Shown piece by piece: positions 36,350-45,846 of a stretch of DNA of 64,000 bases (its first letter is position 1; each line of letters opens with the position of its first letter). Below the pieces are notes generated by a model. That model worked only from the letters and a program-made list of their open reading frames with translations, ran no database searches and was not told where the DNA came from. A program made the position numbers and the translations under genes. The stretch comes from Comamonas sp. 26 (GTDB taxonomy: Bacteria > Pseudomonadota > Gammaproteobacteria > Burkholderiales > Burkholderiaceae_C), in contig NZ_PEFL01000003.1 in the NCBI RefSeq assembly GCF_002754475.1, positions 186,001-250,000 on the forward strand, read 5' to 3'.

Positions 36350-37444
36350 TCAGAAACTATGACGTAAGCCCGCTCCAAAGCCCGTCTGATTGACACCAGG
36401 CATAGGCGTTCCTCCCGCCTGAGCGCCACTGACTCCGAAAGCAGCATTGCCGCTGTTCTTCACATAGCCCAGCGATGCATAGACCGCAGTACGCTTAGAC
36501 AGATTGTAAGTACCGCGCAGTACTACCAACTGTCCCTTGTCCGAGTTGTCTTTGTACTTGAGCTGGTTGTACTGAGCATCTACCGTCCATGGTCCCATTG
36601 GGTAGGTCACACCCACAAACCATAAATCATTGCGTGGTGACGCGACATATCCATCGTTCTTCCGGCGCATATAGCCCCCACCAATCTTTGCACCACTAAC
36701 CTTCACGTAGCCATTGAGCATGGTGCGCTTGTCAGCCTTGTCGCTACTGGTCAGCCCAGCGAAAGCGCCGGGACCGCCTCGCAGCTCGTCGTGAGCCAGC
36801 GCAGCACCCCACGACGCCGTGTCGTACTTGACCATGGCGGACCACTCACGGCAGGTCTTGGAGTCAGTGCTGCTTTCGCCTGCGCAGTTAGTGCCACCGG
36901 GACTAGGACCAGCATTGACGGCATCGCGGCCGAAGCTATAGGTAGCTCCCAGCGTAAGACCTGAGAATGTCCCCTTGTAAGAAATCGCATTGTCGGTACG
37001 CGCATTGGGGAAATAGCTATCTAAGCTGCCCATTCCATGCAAGCTCGGGCCGATGACATCTGCATCGAGCACAGACCAGAACAGCATGGTGTATTGACGC
37101 CCCAATCCCAGTGAACCCCAAGGGCCGTTCAAGCTAACAACTGACTGGCGACCAAAACCGCGTCCTCCCTGGTTGAAGGCGCCACTGTCGGGGCCGATAC
37201 CCATTTCCAATATGAAGGATGCACTCAGCCCTCCCCCTAGGTCCTCGCGACCGCGGAACCCTAAGCGGGAAGGAACGCTACCTGTCAAATTGGGCATGCG
37301 TGTAAGGCTGGTTTTTGTCGCTCCCACGTTATTCATGTACTCGACAGCGGTGTCCATGATTCCGTAAATTTGGACCGATGATTGCGCATGAGTGACCCCA
37401 CCCAGGCTCACCAATGCGATGGTGCTTGCAATTTTTTTAATCAA
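36350..37444 (-). CDS. Gram-negative porin (Burkholderiales trimeric type)
   Basis: 364 aa, starting with a TTG at 37444 that has GGAGA at good spacing. The signal peptide is MIKKIASTIALVSLGGVTHAQS, and the mature chain opens SSVQIYGIMDTAVEYMNN. The eyelet/loop-3 region ELGIGPDSGAFNQGGRGFGRQS and the C-terminal aromatic F (LRHSF) needed for BAM-dependent insertion are present. It is a 16-strand porin of the Omp32/OpcP type, probably letting aromatic acids into the periplasm. It converges with folD. Confidence 0.94.
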   Translation of the reverse strand: MIKKIASTIALVSLGGVTHAQSSVQIYGIMDTAVEYMNNVGATKTSLTRMPNLTGSVPSRLGFRGREDLGGGLSASFILEMGIGPDSGAFNQGGRGFGRQSVVSLNGPWGSLGLGRQYTMLFWSVLDADVIGPSLHGMGSLDSYFPNARTDNAISYKGTFSGLTLGATYSFGRDAVNAGPSPGGTNCAGESSTDSKTCREWSAMVKYDTASWGAALAHDELRGGPGAFAGLTSSDKADKRTMLNGYVKVSGAKIGGGYMRRKNDGYVASPRNDLWFVGVTYPMGPWTVDAQYNQLKYKDNSDKGQLVVLRGTYNLSKRTAVYASLGYVKNSGNAAFGVSGAQAGGTPMPGVNQTGFGAGLRHSF

Positions 37445-38252
37445 CTTTGTCTCCGTTTTATCAATCTTTGTACTTCTGAAAATCGTCTGAATTTGCTACT
37501 TGTGGATTCGTCCTCCTCTCCTTTAACTACTTGGATATCCACGTTCTGTCGTGGCTTCATGAATGCTTTTTGAGCGCGCTCCGCCCAGCCGTGCCACGGG
37601 CACAGCTGACGTGTTTTTTGCGGAAAACTACGGCTCAGACCTCTTGTGGAAGCTATCGAGACGCCTAGGCGTCGTTACGCCATGAAGTCGGCTGGCAATG
37701 TCCTTTTTCGGGCTAGCGCAAGTCCCGCATGAACTGTCGGTGTGTCAGGAGCGGCCCCATGAATATTTATTATTCATAACTTATTGAGTTACAAATTTTG
37801 TTTATTTTTTATAATTAATTCAACAAAAAAAAGGACTATTCTCCTAGTGCTTTCCCTTCAGGAAAAACGCTACCTCGATGCAAAGTCGGGTCTCAATGTG
37901 GTGTCACCGTAGGCCCTATTTCGACCATTTGCTCTATCAACGATTTCGCTGAACCCATGTCCAGGGTTCAGCATCAACTCACCTGTGCTCTGGCTCCACT
38001 CATGGAAGGTTGTCTCAGCACATGCAGGTAGTAGACAAGGGCGGCCAACGCCGCAAGCTGAACGGCTCAGTCCAGCAACTGGCATGACCAATGAGAGCGA
38101 TAGGCCTTCATCGACATCGTGACTCTGCCAACTAAAGTCAGAGAGCAGACCATTTCGAGAGAGAAACAAGAAGGCCATCATGCGTGGCAAAAATTCCCGC
38201 TTTCAGGCCCAAATCTGACTTGTAGTCTTCATCCACAACGAAGTCGATTGCA
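37445..38252. other. 808-bp gene-free region upstream of the porin
   Basis: It holds a perfect 14-bp palindrome GACGCCTAGGCGTC at 37660-37673 and a strongly AT-rich stretch around 37760-37840 that could carry a promoter. A 106-codon minus-strand frame at 37870-38190 lacks protein features. This gap is large for the island and could hide a remnant gene or a small RNA; I see no evidence for either. Confidence 0.45.
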
Positions 38253-39041
38253 CTATCTCGAACCGAGAATATGCTCGGTCAGCACATTTGCGAATTGTTC
38301 AGGCGCTTCCACTGGAGGGAAGTGTCCGGCATCGACCTCTTCATGCCGGGCGCCCGCGATACCACTCTTAAATTCAATGCCTGCTGACGCGGGAACCAGA
38401 GGGTCAGTTTTGCCCGTAACAATCAGCGTTGGCGCCTTAATTTGAGGCAGCGTGTCGTGCAAATCGGTATCTCGTAACACGGCAACTGTCGATGCATAGC
38501 CTTCCCGAGGTGTGGTCAAAAACACCGTGCGCAGCGTATCGATATGCGGATTGCCAGTTGCTCTGAATTCCGCCGAAAACATTCGCTCAACCATTGATGT
38601 AGCCAGGGCGTTCAGGCCAACGGTGCGTGCTGTTTCTGCTCGCGCATCCCAACCTCCAGGTGGCGCGTGCATGTGACTTGAGGCACTGCACACAACCAGC
38701 TTTTCAATACGCTCCGGTGCTAGAGCAGCGGCTCTGGCTGCAGTCATTCCTCCGACGGAGATGCCACACACAGAAAATTTGCTCCAGCCAATTTCGTCAG
38801 CCAGTCTCAATAAATCGTTGGCGAGCAAATCCACAGAGTACTCACCAGGTGTGGCCATCGAACCACCGTGGCCGCGCAGGTCGTAGCGAAGCACTTGGAA
38901 GTGAGGTAGCAAGTAAGGAATGGCTAAATCCCAAAGCGAGTGGTCCGCTCCAATGGGGTGAACGAGGATAAGAGGTGCCCGCGAGGGATTACCTTCGAGC
39001 CGGTAGTAGTGACTAGCACCATTGGAAATGAGTTGTGGCAT
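38253..39041 (-). CDS. alpha/beta hydrolase, 3-oxoadipate enol-lactonase-like
   Basis: 262 aa. The full catalytic set is visible: nucleophile serine in CGISVGGM, aspartate in VTGKTDPLVP and histidine in VDAGHFPPVEAPEQF. The oxyanion segment is LVHPIGADHSLWD. Size and motifs match PcaD, which opens 3-oxoadipate enol-lactone in the protocatechuate branch, but ester or thioester hydrolases look similar. It is downstream of and co-directional with the gntR gene (76-bp gap), so the two probably form an operon. Confidence 0.85.
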   Translation of the reverse strand: MPQLISNGASHYYRLEGNPSRAPLILVHPIGADHSLWDLAIPYLLPHFQVLRYDLRGHGGSMATPGEYSVDLLANDLLRLADEIGWSKFSVCGISVGGMTAARAAALAPERIEKLVVCSASSHMHAPPGGWDARAETARTVGLNALATSMVERMFSAEFRATGNPHIDTLRTVFLTTPREGYASTVAVLRDTDLHDTLPQIKAPTLIVTGKTDPLVPASAGIEFKSGIAGARHEEVDAGHFPPVEAPEQFANVLTEHILGSR

Positions 39042-39117
39042 ATGGCTTTTTTGGGTTGAGGAGGGGCTGCCCCACGGACTAAATCCGTGCGGTTAATACA
39101 TGAATATGGTTAAGGTT

Positions 39118-39906
39118 CTAGCGAGTGCCGGTAGCCTTGCTGGGCACTACCAGATTCATACCTGGCAGAAGCAACTTGGAGTCGCCGCCGTTCAAAATGA
39201 GCTTCAGGTACTTCCAAGCAGAGCGTGAATGCTCCATCGTGATGGACTCTGCCCGAGTACCTTCTCGTCGTTTAATGGCATCAACGATGCTTCGATGTTG
39301 CTCTTGGGAGACCATGAGCACCGCACGCACTGCCGCACTGTCCGACTGCGTGACGCTCACAAATGCGTTAGGCGCAGCAAATGGCAAGACAACAATTCGC
39401 TCCAGCGAGCGCATGAGCATCGGGCTCTGCGCGGCCTCATGCAAAAGGTCGTGGAAGTAATCATTCAAGCGAACGTAATCAGTCAAGTCCGGAGAAGTCT
39501 CCAGCCGCGCAATAACTTCGTCCAGGTCATCAACACAGCTTTGCATCCTGGCTAGCAAGTTTGGCGATACCCCACGTTCAGCGGCGAGTCGTGCTGCCAT
39601 CCCTTCAAGGTTGCCGCGAATGGCAATCGCATCGAACACGTCCTCCTCGGAAAAGCGGGCTACAGCGTATCCACCTGTGGGAAGTTCTTCAATCAAGCCT
39701 TCTTCACATACCCGAAGCATCGCTATGCGAGCGGGCGTCCGTGAGACGCCGAGGCGGTCAACCAGCATCTGCTCTAGCACCCGGGCTCCTGGCTGGAGAG
39801 CGCCTTCAATGATGAGACCTCTAAGGCCGAGTACAGCCCGAATGGTTTGAGGTTGCTGACCGCTGTCCTCCGCGACAGCCGAGAGTGTGGATGGTTGTGT
39901 TGCCAT
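39118..39906 (-). CDS. GntR-family regulator, FCD (FadR/VanR) subfamily
   Basis: 262 aa from the ATG at 39906; the frame goes on to 40032 but crosses the operator sites. The winged helix shows ALQPGARVLEQMLVDRLGVSRTPARIAMLRVCEEGLIEELPTGGYAVARFSEEDVFDAIAIRGNLEG, followed by an all-helical FCD domain with metal-ligand positions (DYFHDLLHEAA). VanR repressors of vanAB genes belong to this subfamily. It diverges from the ABC importer / vanAB operon, with three copies of an ACGTATACGT-type palindrome between them, so it most likely controls both directions. Confidence 0.92.
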   Translation of the reverse strand: MATQPSTLSAVAEDSGQQPQTIRAVLGLRGLIIEGALQPGARVLEQMLVDRLGVSRTPARIAMLRVCEEGLIEELPTGGYAVARFSEEDVFDAIAIRGNLEGMAARLAAERGVSPNLLARMQSCVDDLDEVIARLETSPDLTDYVRLNDYFHDLLHEAAQSPMLMRSLERIVVLPFAAPNAFVSVTQSDSAAVRAVLMVSQEQHRSIVDAIKRREGTRAESITMEHSRSAWKYLKLILNGGDSKLLLPGMNLVVPSKATGTR

Positions 39907-39946
39907 GCCGACATTGTGCGTCAAAAGGATGGCAAACGCACCATCA

Positions 39947-39967
39947 GCGTATACGCAACGTATACGT
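39947..39967. promoter_or_regulatory. tandem GntR operators, GCGTATACGC and ACGTATACGT
   Basis: Two perfect 10-bp palindromes lie next to each other (39947-39956 and 39958-39967), centres 11 bp apart (one helical turn). The GTATAC core is the half-site style of FCD-type GntR proteins. They lie 40-60 bp before the gntR start codon. Confidence 0.8.
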
Positions 39968-40052
39968 GATTTCCCTGAAATTGCCGATTTATAGCTTGAG
40001 ACCCTAGTATTTTTTCTTCTTTGGGCATACATTTCGGCTCAATCCATCATTT

Positions 40053-40062
40053 ACGTATACGT
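40053..40062. promoter_or_regulatory. third GntR operator, ACGTATACGT
   Basis: An exact copy of the 39958-39967 palindrome, 50 bp before the start of the ABC substrate-binding gene, so placed to repress the importer / vanAB operon. Confidence 0.78.
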
Positions 40063-40111
40063 TGATGCAGGATTGACACCCAGAGCCATGACCTAGAAAA
40101 GCGAGACAGAC

Positions 40112-41290
40112 ATGAGACAAAACGCCCACATACTTCCCATACTGACGTTAGCCACGTGCTTGATTGCCAGCAATGCCCAAGCTCAGCAGGTAGTGAAGGT
40201 CGGTATCGTGGGGCCGTTCTCCGGCCCATTTGCTTCGTCCTTTGGAACCCCATTTCGTCAGGGTGTTGAGGCGTACGTCGCGCAGAATGGAGACAAGGCT
40301 GGAGCTACACGCGTTGAGTTCGTGTATCGCGACCTTGAGGGCCCTAATCCGGAGCGCGCGAAGGCTCTGGCGCAAGAGCTCATCGTCAAAGAGAAGGTGC
40401 AGTACCTGGGCGGCTTTGTATTCACGCCGAATGCCTTAGCAGTAGCTCCACTCATCCAAAGCGCGAAGGTTCCGACGGTCATTTTCAACGCGTCGACCTC
40501 GATGATTCTGAGTAAGTCGGACTACTTTGTCAGAACCTCAAACACGCTTCCTCAGGTCACGGTGCCGGTGGCCAAGTACGCGCTAGATATGAAGGTCAAA
40601 CGTGTCGTGACGGCAGTGTCTGACTACGGTCCCGGGGTGGATGCGGAAAACGCATTTCGCCAAACCTTTCAGGCAGGTGGAGGCGAAGTGGTCGAGTCGA
40701 TTCGGATGCCTCTGAACGCAACCGACTTTGGCCCATTCTTGCAAAAAGTTCGGGCGCTCAAACCTGATGCGCTGTTCGCATTCCTGCCCTTTGGACCACC
40801 CACCTTCGGTTTTGTGAAGGCATTTAACGACAACGGACTTAAAGCGGCGGGCGTGCGATTCCTTGGTACCGCCGAAACTCAGGAGTCCGACCTGCAGGCG
40901 CTTGGTGAGTCTGCATTGAAGCTCGAGACCGGCTACTACTACTCAGCTGTTCATGACTCCCCCAAGAACAAGGCCTTCGTTGCAACACTAGCCAAAGTCA
41001 AAGCAACTCCAAACCCAGCAACCGTCGCTGCGTTTGACGGAACGCATGTCATCTACAAGATGATTGAAGCGACTGGAGGCACTCCGAATGGAACCAAGGC
41101 CATCGAAGCGGTCAAGGGCATGGCTTGGGATAGTCCGCGTGGCCCAATGAAGATTGACTCGCAAACACGCGACGTAATCCAGAACGTATACATGCGCGTG
41201 GTAGAGAAGCAACCCGACGGTCAATATGTGAACCGAGAAACGAAGACCTATTCGGCGCAGCCCGACTACGGTCTGCAACTGAAGAAATAA
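40112..41290 (+). CDS. Liv-type ABC transporter periplasmic binding protein
   Basis: 392 aa. The signal peptide ends ASNAQA/Q and the mature part starts QVVKVGIVGPFSGPFASSFGTPFRQGVEAYV, a type I periplasmic binding fold of the LivJ family. It is the first gene of a six- or seven-gene operon that ends with vanAB. By context the ligand is probably an aromatic acid such as vanillate rather than an amino acid. Confidence 0.93.
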   Translation: MRQNAHILPILTLATCLIASNAQAQQVVKVGIVGPFSGPFASSFGTPFRQGVEAYVAQNGDKAGATRVEFVYRDLEGPNPERAKALAQELIVKEKVQYLGGFVFTPNALAVAPLIQSAKVPTVIFNASTSMILSKSDYFVRTSNTLPQVTVPVAKYALDMKVKRVVTAVSDYGPGVDAENAFRQTFQAGGGEVVESIRMPLNATDFGPFLQKVRALKPDALFAFLPFGPPTFGFVKAFNDNGLKAAGVRFLGTAETQESDLQALGESALKLETGYYYSAVHDSPKNKAFVATLAKVKATPNPATVAAFDGTHVIYKMIEATGGTPNGTKAIEAVKGMAWDSPRGPMKIDSQTRDVIQNVYMRVVEKQPDGQYVNRETKTYSAQPDYGLQLKK

Positions 41291-41384
41291 ATAGCGAAAT
41301 CCATGCACAAGGCGCCGCTCTTAGGCGGTGCCTTGGATGAACACGCCCATACACAGCTCCCCACTTTTTAGTCAGGAGGCTCTC

Positions 41385-42248
41385 ATGAGCCTTATTGCAA
41401 GCATTCTCATTGACAGCATCGCCTACGGAATGGTGCTGTTTGTCATCTCCATTGGACTCTCAATCACTCTGGGCTTGATGGGTTTTGTCAACCTGGCCCA
41501 CGGCGTATTCGCCATGGCAGGCGGCTATGGCGCCGCATGGTTCATGAAGTCGCAAGGGCTTGGTTACGAGATAGCAGTACTCATGTCGGTATCGCTAGTG
41601 GCACTTGCCGCATGGCCTCTACAGCGATTGCTATACAGCCGCTTGCAGGACCGAAGCGACCTAGACCAAGTTCTTTTCACAATTGGCCTTGTTTTCGTCG
41701 GCATCGCTGGCATGGGCGTACTTTTTGGGAACGCAATCACCCCTCTGTCGCTGCCCGACTATCTACGCGGCTCCGTCGACTTGGGATTCAGAGTCGTTCC
41801 AGCACAGCGTATTGCAGCAACCATTGCTGGGGTCGCAGTTTTGGTCAGCCTGGTCTGGCTTTTCAACCGCACTCGCTTTGGAATCGAAACACGAGCTGCC
41901 GTCGAAGACGGCAGTGCCGCACGAGCCCTTGGTATTCGTACCTCACGTGTATACGTTCTTGCGTTCAGTCTCGGCGCTGGCCTAGCTGCTCTGGGTGGCG
42001 TCATTGGTGCAGAACTCATGCCGCTTGAGCCTTACTACCCGTTGAAGTATCTGGTTGTTCTACTGGCAGTCGTCGCAGTCGGCGGTGTCGGCAGTCCCCT
42101 CGGTCTGATGGCTTCTGCTCTGCTTCTCGGGACGGTTGAAACCACCGCGAAGTATTTGGTTCCCAGCCTCTCCTCCATCCTCTTCTTCGCCACGATGCTC
42201 GCCGTTTTGGCATGGCGACCAGCTGGTCTATTTGGGCGTACGCACTGA
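41385..42248 (+). CDS. livH: ABC permease, LivH type
   Basis: 287 aa from the ATG at 41385 with ribosome site CAGGAGG. About eight transmembrane helices. The LivH signature LGLMGFVNLAHGVFAMAGGYGAAW is near the N-terminus and AAVEDGSAARALGIRTSRVYVLAFSLGAGLAALGGVIGA forms the ATPase-contact loop. The next permease gene starts 5 bp after its stop. Confidence 0.94.
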   Translation: MSLIASILIDSIAYGMVLFVISIGLSITLGLMGFVNLAHGVFAMAGGYGAAWFMKSQGLGYEIAVLMSVSLVALAAWPLQRLLYSRLQDRSDLDQVLFTIGLVFVGIAGMGVLFGNAITPLSLPDYLRGSVDLGFRVVPAQRIAATIAGVAVLVSLVWLFNRTRFGIETRAAVEDGSAARALGIRTSRVYVLAFSLGAGLAALGGVIGAELMPLEPYYPLKYLVVLLAVVAVGGVGSPLGLMASALLLGTVETTAKYLVPSLSSILFFATMLAVLAWRPAGLFGRTH

Positions 42249-42253
42249 ATACT

Positions 42254-43243
42254 ATGGAACACGTTCTTGTTGCTCAAAAGCAGAGCCAAGCCTCTCGGGC
42301 AGTCTCTGTTCTCCCAGAAGTCGGGCTATGCATAGCTGGACTACTGCTTTTTTATGTCATGCCTGAGGACCTTGGGTTTGCTACCCGAATTCTCATCGGT
42401 TGCCTATTTGCACTCTCATTGGACCTAGTTCTCGGGTATGCGGGCATCGTGACGCTCGGTCACGCGGCGATGTTTGGCGTCGGCGCATACGCGGCGGGAA
42501 TCTTTGCCGTGAAGGTTTCAGGGGACCCCTTGGTAGGTCTTGTCGTCGGCGCGGCGGCCGGGGCAGTGGTCGCCGCAATAAGCGGACTACTAGTACTACG
42601 CAGCCACGGACTGACCTCGGTGATGATTACTCTCGCCATTGCGCAACTACTGGCAGAGGTAGCGAGTAAATGGCGCACCCTGACTGGTGGAGATGACGGC
42701 CTTTCGGGTATCACCACCAGCCCTCTCTTTGGCAAATTTGAGTTCGATTTCCTTGGTCAAACCGGGTACTTCTACGCTCTGACAGTTCTGATTCTGGCTT
42801 TCGCCTTTTTACGTCGACTAGTACGTTCACCTTTTGGCTTAACGACGGTCGGTATTCGGGAGGACCGTGAGCGCATGTCGTCACTTGGCTGCCGCGTCAA
42901 TCGACACCTAACCATCGTCTACGCAATCGGTGGCGCGCTAGCCGGCATCGCCGGTGCTCTGTCAGCACAAATAACGCAAGTCGTTGGTCTCACCAGTCTC
43001 GGTTTCTCACATTCAGCTGAGGTGCTGGTCATGTTGGTTCTAGGCGGAACCGGACGACTCTGGGGCGCAATCGTCGGAACGCTTGCCTTCATGGTCGTGC
43101 ACCACTATGCCGCGGCGGTTGACCCTTTCCGCTGGATGTTTGTGATTGGCGGCCTGCTTCTCGTCGTTGTGTTGTTCATGCCTGGCGGCATCACTGGTGC
43201 CATCGCCGCTCTCGCGCAACGCTTTAAAGGAGCCAACAAATGA
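42254..43243 (+). CDS. livM: ABC permease, LivM type
   Basis: 329 aa from the ATG at 42254. The hydrophobic core includes LVLGYAGIVTLGHAAMFGVGAYAAGI, and the coupling loop reads TTVGIREDRERMSSLGCRVNRHLTIVYAIGGALAGIAGALSAQ, both typical of LivM. It overlaps the ATPase gene by 4 bp. Confidence 0.94.
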   Translation: MEHVLVAQKQSQASRAVSVLPEVGLCIAGLLLFYVMPEDLGFATRILIGCLFALSLDLVLGYAGIVTLGHAAMFGVGAYAAGIFAVKVSGDPLVGLVVGAAAGAVVAAISGLLVLRSHGLTSVMITLAIAQLLAEVASKWRTLTGGDDGLSGITTSPLFGKFEFDFLGQTGYFYALTVLILAFAFLRRLVRSPFGLTTVGIREDRERMSSLGCRVNRHLTIVYAIGGALAGIAGALSAQITQVVGLTSLGFSHSAEVLVMLVLGGTGRLWGAIVGTLAFMVVHHYAAAVDPFRWMFVIGGLLLVVVLFMPGGITGAIAALAQRFKGANK

Positions 43244-44004
43244 ACAAATCAAACGAGAACGCGCTTGAAGTTCGCGGTTTGAACAGACGCTTCGGAGCTT
43301 TGCACGTCACGACCAACGTGGACATCACGTTGAAACGCGGTGCTCGCGCAGCTCTGATTGGACCAAACGGTGCAGGCAAGACAACCCTCATCAACCTAAT
43401 TTCTGGCGCTCTGCGTCCATCGTCCGGAAGCATTGCTCTGCAGGGCATGGACGTGACATCGCTAGACCAAGCAAAACGAGCTCGTCTAGGACTATTGCGC
43501 TCTTTCCAAATCACCCGGCTGTTCAAACCCATGACGATTGGGGACAACGTCCGCCTAGCCATCCTGCAAAGCAGTGGGCGGCGACTTGGCATCTGGCGGG
43601 ATGTACGTTCAGAAACGGACCTCGACGAGCAGGTCTATGGCGCGCTAAAGACGGTGGGGCTGCACGACCGTGAATCAGTAGGCGTCACCAAGTTGGCATA
43701 TGGCGAGCAACGGCTCCTTGAACTCGCTCTCGCTCTTGCCACAAATCCAAGCGTTCTTTTGCTTGATGAACCTGCTGCCGGCGTTCCACAAAGCGAGAGC
43801 AATGTCATCGTCCAGGCTGTTGAGCGACTCCCCAAGGACTTGGCTGTACTACTCATTGAGCATGACATGGACCTAGTGTTCAGGCTTGCCAATGAAATCA
43901 CTGTCCTTGTTGCAGGTAGCGTCCTCATGAAGGGCTCTCCCAAGGATATCGAAGCAGATGAGCGCGTTCAGCGCTTGTACCTTGGAGACAAGCATGCCCA
44001 TTAA
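43240..44004 (+). CDS. livG: ABC transporter ATPase, LivG type
   Basis: 254 aa. Walker A GPNGAGKTT, signature LAYGEQRLLELALALA (the usual serine of LSGGQ is not kept, as in many LivG proteins), Walker B VLLLDEPAAGVPQSE, H-loop LIEHDMDLV. It overlaps both neighbours, so the whole transporter is translated as a unit. Confidence 0.95.
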   Translation: MNKSNENALEVRGLNRRFGALHVTTNVDITLKRGARAALIGPNGAGKTTLINLISGALRPSSGSIALQGMDVTSLDQAKRARLGLLRSFQITRLFKPMTIGDNVRLAILQSSGRRLGIWRDVRSETDLDEQVYGALKTVGLHDRESVGVTKLAYGEQRLLELALALATNPSVLLLDEPAAGVPQSESNVIVQAVERLPKDLAVLLIEHDMDLVFRLANEITVLVAGSVLMKGSPKDIEADERVQRLYLGDKHAH

Positions 44005-44749
44005 TGAACTCAAGTTGCAAAGCGTCGTAGCGGGCTATGCCGGAACGACTGTTCTGGAGAACGTTGAGCTGTCCGTCAGGCGAGGTGAACGGGTTGGAAT
44101 CATTGGCCGAAATGGCGCCGGTAAAACAACAACCCTAGCCACAGCAATGGGCTTGACCCAGCAAATCAGCGGTCAAGTGTTTTTCGACGGAATCGACGTG
44201 AGTTCGTTGCCCACTCCTGACCGAGCGCGTAGAGGTTTGGGCTATGTACCGCAAACACGGGACATCTTCAAATCGATGACCGTGCGAGACAACCTGCGCA
44301 CGGGCCTTCAAGGAGGCCCAGATGCGCGTCTCGAGGACGCATATGCCATCTTTCCTCGCCTACATGAGCGTCGCGACAACTTTGGGAATGAGCTTTCAGG
44401 CGGCGAGCAACAGATGCTCTCCATCGCTCGTTCATTGATGGGACAGCCTGACATCCTGCTGCTCGATGAGCCATTGGAAGGCCTAGCACCAGTTGTTGCA
44501 CAGGAGCTGATGAGTTCCCTAACCAAGTTCTCGTCGGAGCGCGGACTCGGCTGCATTTTGGTTGAGCAGCATGTCGCACTCGTCCTAGAGTTCGCGACCT
44601 CCATTCTTCTTTTAGAGCGAGGTCAACCGGCCTTCTGGGGCACAACTCAAGAGCTAAAGAACCAACCAGAGTTGCTCGGCAGCGCCATCGGCCTCAAGAG
44701 CAATGCCTCCTCAAGTATTGAGCGCTCAGCTCAATCGCAGCTCGCATAG
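43994..44749 (+). CDS. livF: ABC transporter ATPase, LivF type
   Basis: 251 aa from the ATG at 43994, inside the end of livG. Walker A GRNGAGKTT, signature ELSGGEQQMLSIARSLM, Walker B ILLLDEPLEGLAP, H-loop LVEQHVALVLEFA. vanA begins 26 bp after its stop, which ties import to demethylation. Confidence 0.95.
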   Translation: MPINELKLQSVVAGYAGTTVLENVELSVRRGERVGIIGRNGAGKTTTLATAMGLTQQISGQVFFDGIDVSSLPTPDRARRGLGYVPQTRDIFKSMTVRDNLRTGLQGGPDARLEDAYAIFPRLHERRDNFGNELSGGEQQMLSIARSLMGQPDILLLDEPLEGLAPVVAQELMSSLTKFSSERGLGCILVEQHVALVLEFATSILLLERGQPAFWGTTQELKNQPELLGSAIGLKSNASSSIERSAQSQLA

Positions 44750-44775
44750 CAAATTCATCGCCACGGAGAAAAAAC

Positions 44776-45846
44776 ATGTTTATCAAAAACGCCTGGTACA
44801 TCGCAGCATGGGCCCACGAGGTTAAGGACAAACCGTTCCCTCGAACCATTTGCAGCGAAGACATCGTTATGTACCGCGATGCACACACCGGCAAGGTCGG
44901 GGCTCTTGAGGACCGCTGCTGTCATCGCGGAACGCCACTGCGCTTTGGCCAAGTAGTAGATGGAGGCATTGAGTGCGGCTATCACGGACTGGTTTTTGAC
45001 TGCGCCGGTTCTTGTGTCCGTATCCCCGGCCAAGCAAAGATTCCTACAAAAGCCAAGGTTCGCTCCTATCCCATCGTCGAGAAAGACGAGTTCCTTTGGA
45101 TATGGATGGGGGAGCCCGAAAAGGCTGACGAATCACTCATCATCGACTACCCCTTCCACAACGACTACAAGAAGTGGCCGCACAAACATGAGGTCTACCA
45201 TGTGAAGTGCAATTACATGCTGCTCGTGGACAATTTGATGGACATGACCCATCTGGCTTATGTGCACAAGTCGACCATCGGTGGAAGCAATCCCAAAGCA
45301 CTTGTCGAAGCGAAGACCAACGTCACTCCAAATCCCAAAGGCTTGCACTACATCCGCTGGATGCAGGACTGTCCACCTCCTCCGACATACAAGCGAGCCG
45401 CTCCGAGCTTGGGCGAGAGCGTAGACCGCTGGCAAGAGTTCGAGTACGTTGTGCCAGGCAACATCATGCAGTGGAGCGGAGCACTCAATGTGGGCTTGAA
45501 TGCAATGGAGAATCGCGACCAGAGCAGTGGTTTCTCGCTGCGACTGTTTCATGGGTTAACCCCTGAGACAGAGAGCACATGCTTCTATTTTTGGTCAACG
45601 GCAAATGGCTATCGCCAAGATGACCCAGCGGCCACAGAAGAACTGTTTAATGAAATCAGCATCGCGTTTAACGAAGACAAGCAAATCGTTGAAGCTCAGC
45701 AAAAGACGCTAGAGGCAACTGGTGAGACCCGTCTAGTTGACATCGTCTCTGATGCGGCACGAGTTCATATGCGTCGCGCGGTGAATCGCATCATCGCCGA
45801 TGAACAAACGGCATCTGACAATGGCCAGGTAAAGGAACTAGCGTGA
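44776..45846 (+). CDS. vanA: Rieske aromatic O-demethylase, oxygenase component (VanA-like)
   Basis: 356 aa, the size of VanA. The Rieske cluster ligands are C48/H50 (CCHRGTPL) and C67/H70 (CGYHGLVF). The mononuclear iron site lies in VDNLMDMTHLAYVH, with H159 and H164 as ligands and D156 as the bridging residue. The N-terminus FIKNAWYIAAW matches VanA (YPKNTWYVA). It would oxidise the methoxy carbon of vanillate or a related acid to formaldehyde. It differs from Pseudomonas VanA in many places, so isovanillate, veratrate or 3-methoxybenzoate are also possible substrates. Confidence 0.92.
   Translation: MFIKNAWYIAAWAHEVKDKPFPRTICSEDIVMYRDAHTGKVGALEDRCCHRGTPLRFGQVVDGGIECGYHGLVFDCAGSCVRIPGQAKIPTKAKVRSYPIVEKDEFLWIWMGEPEKADESLIIDYPFHNDYKKWPHKHEVYHVKCNYMLLVDNLMDMTHLAYVHKSTIGGSNPKALVEAKTNVTPNPKGLHYIRWMQDCPPPPTYKRAAPSLGESVDRWQEFEYVVPGNIMQWSGALNVGLNAMENRDQSSGFSLRLFHGLTPETESTCFYFWSTANGYRQDDPAATEELFNEISIAFNEDKQIVEAQQKTLEATGETRLVDIVSDAARVHMRRAVNRIIADEQTASDNGQVKELA

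Noticed and set aside
37870..38190. 106-codon minus-strand frame in the gap upstream of the porin
   Set aside because: No ribosome site, no recognisable domain, odd residue mix and no partner genes; treated as non-coding.
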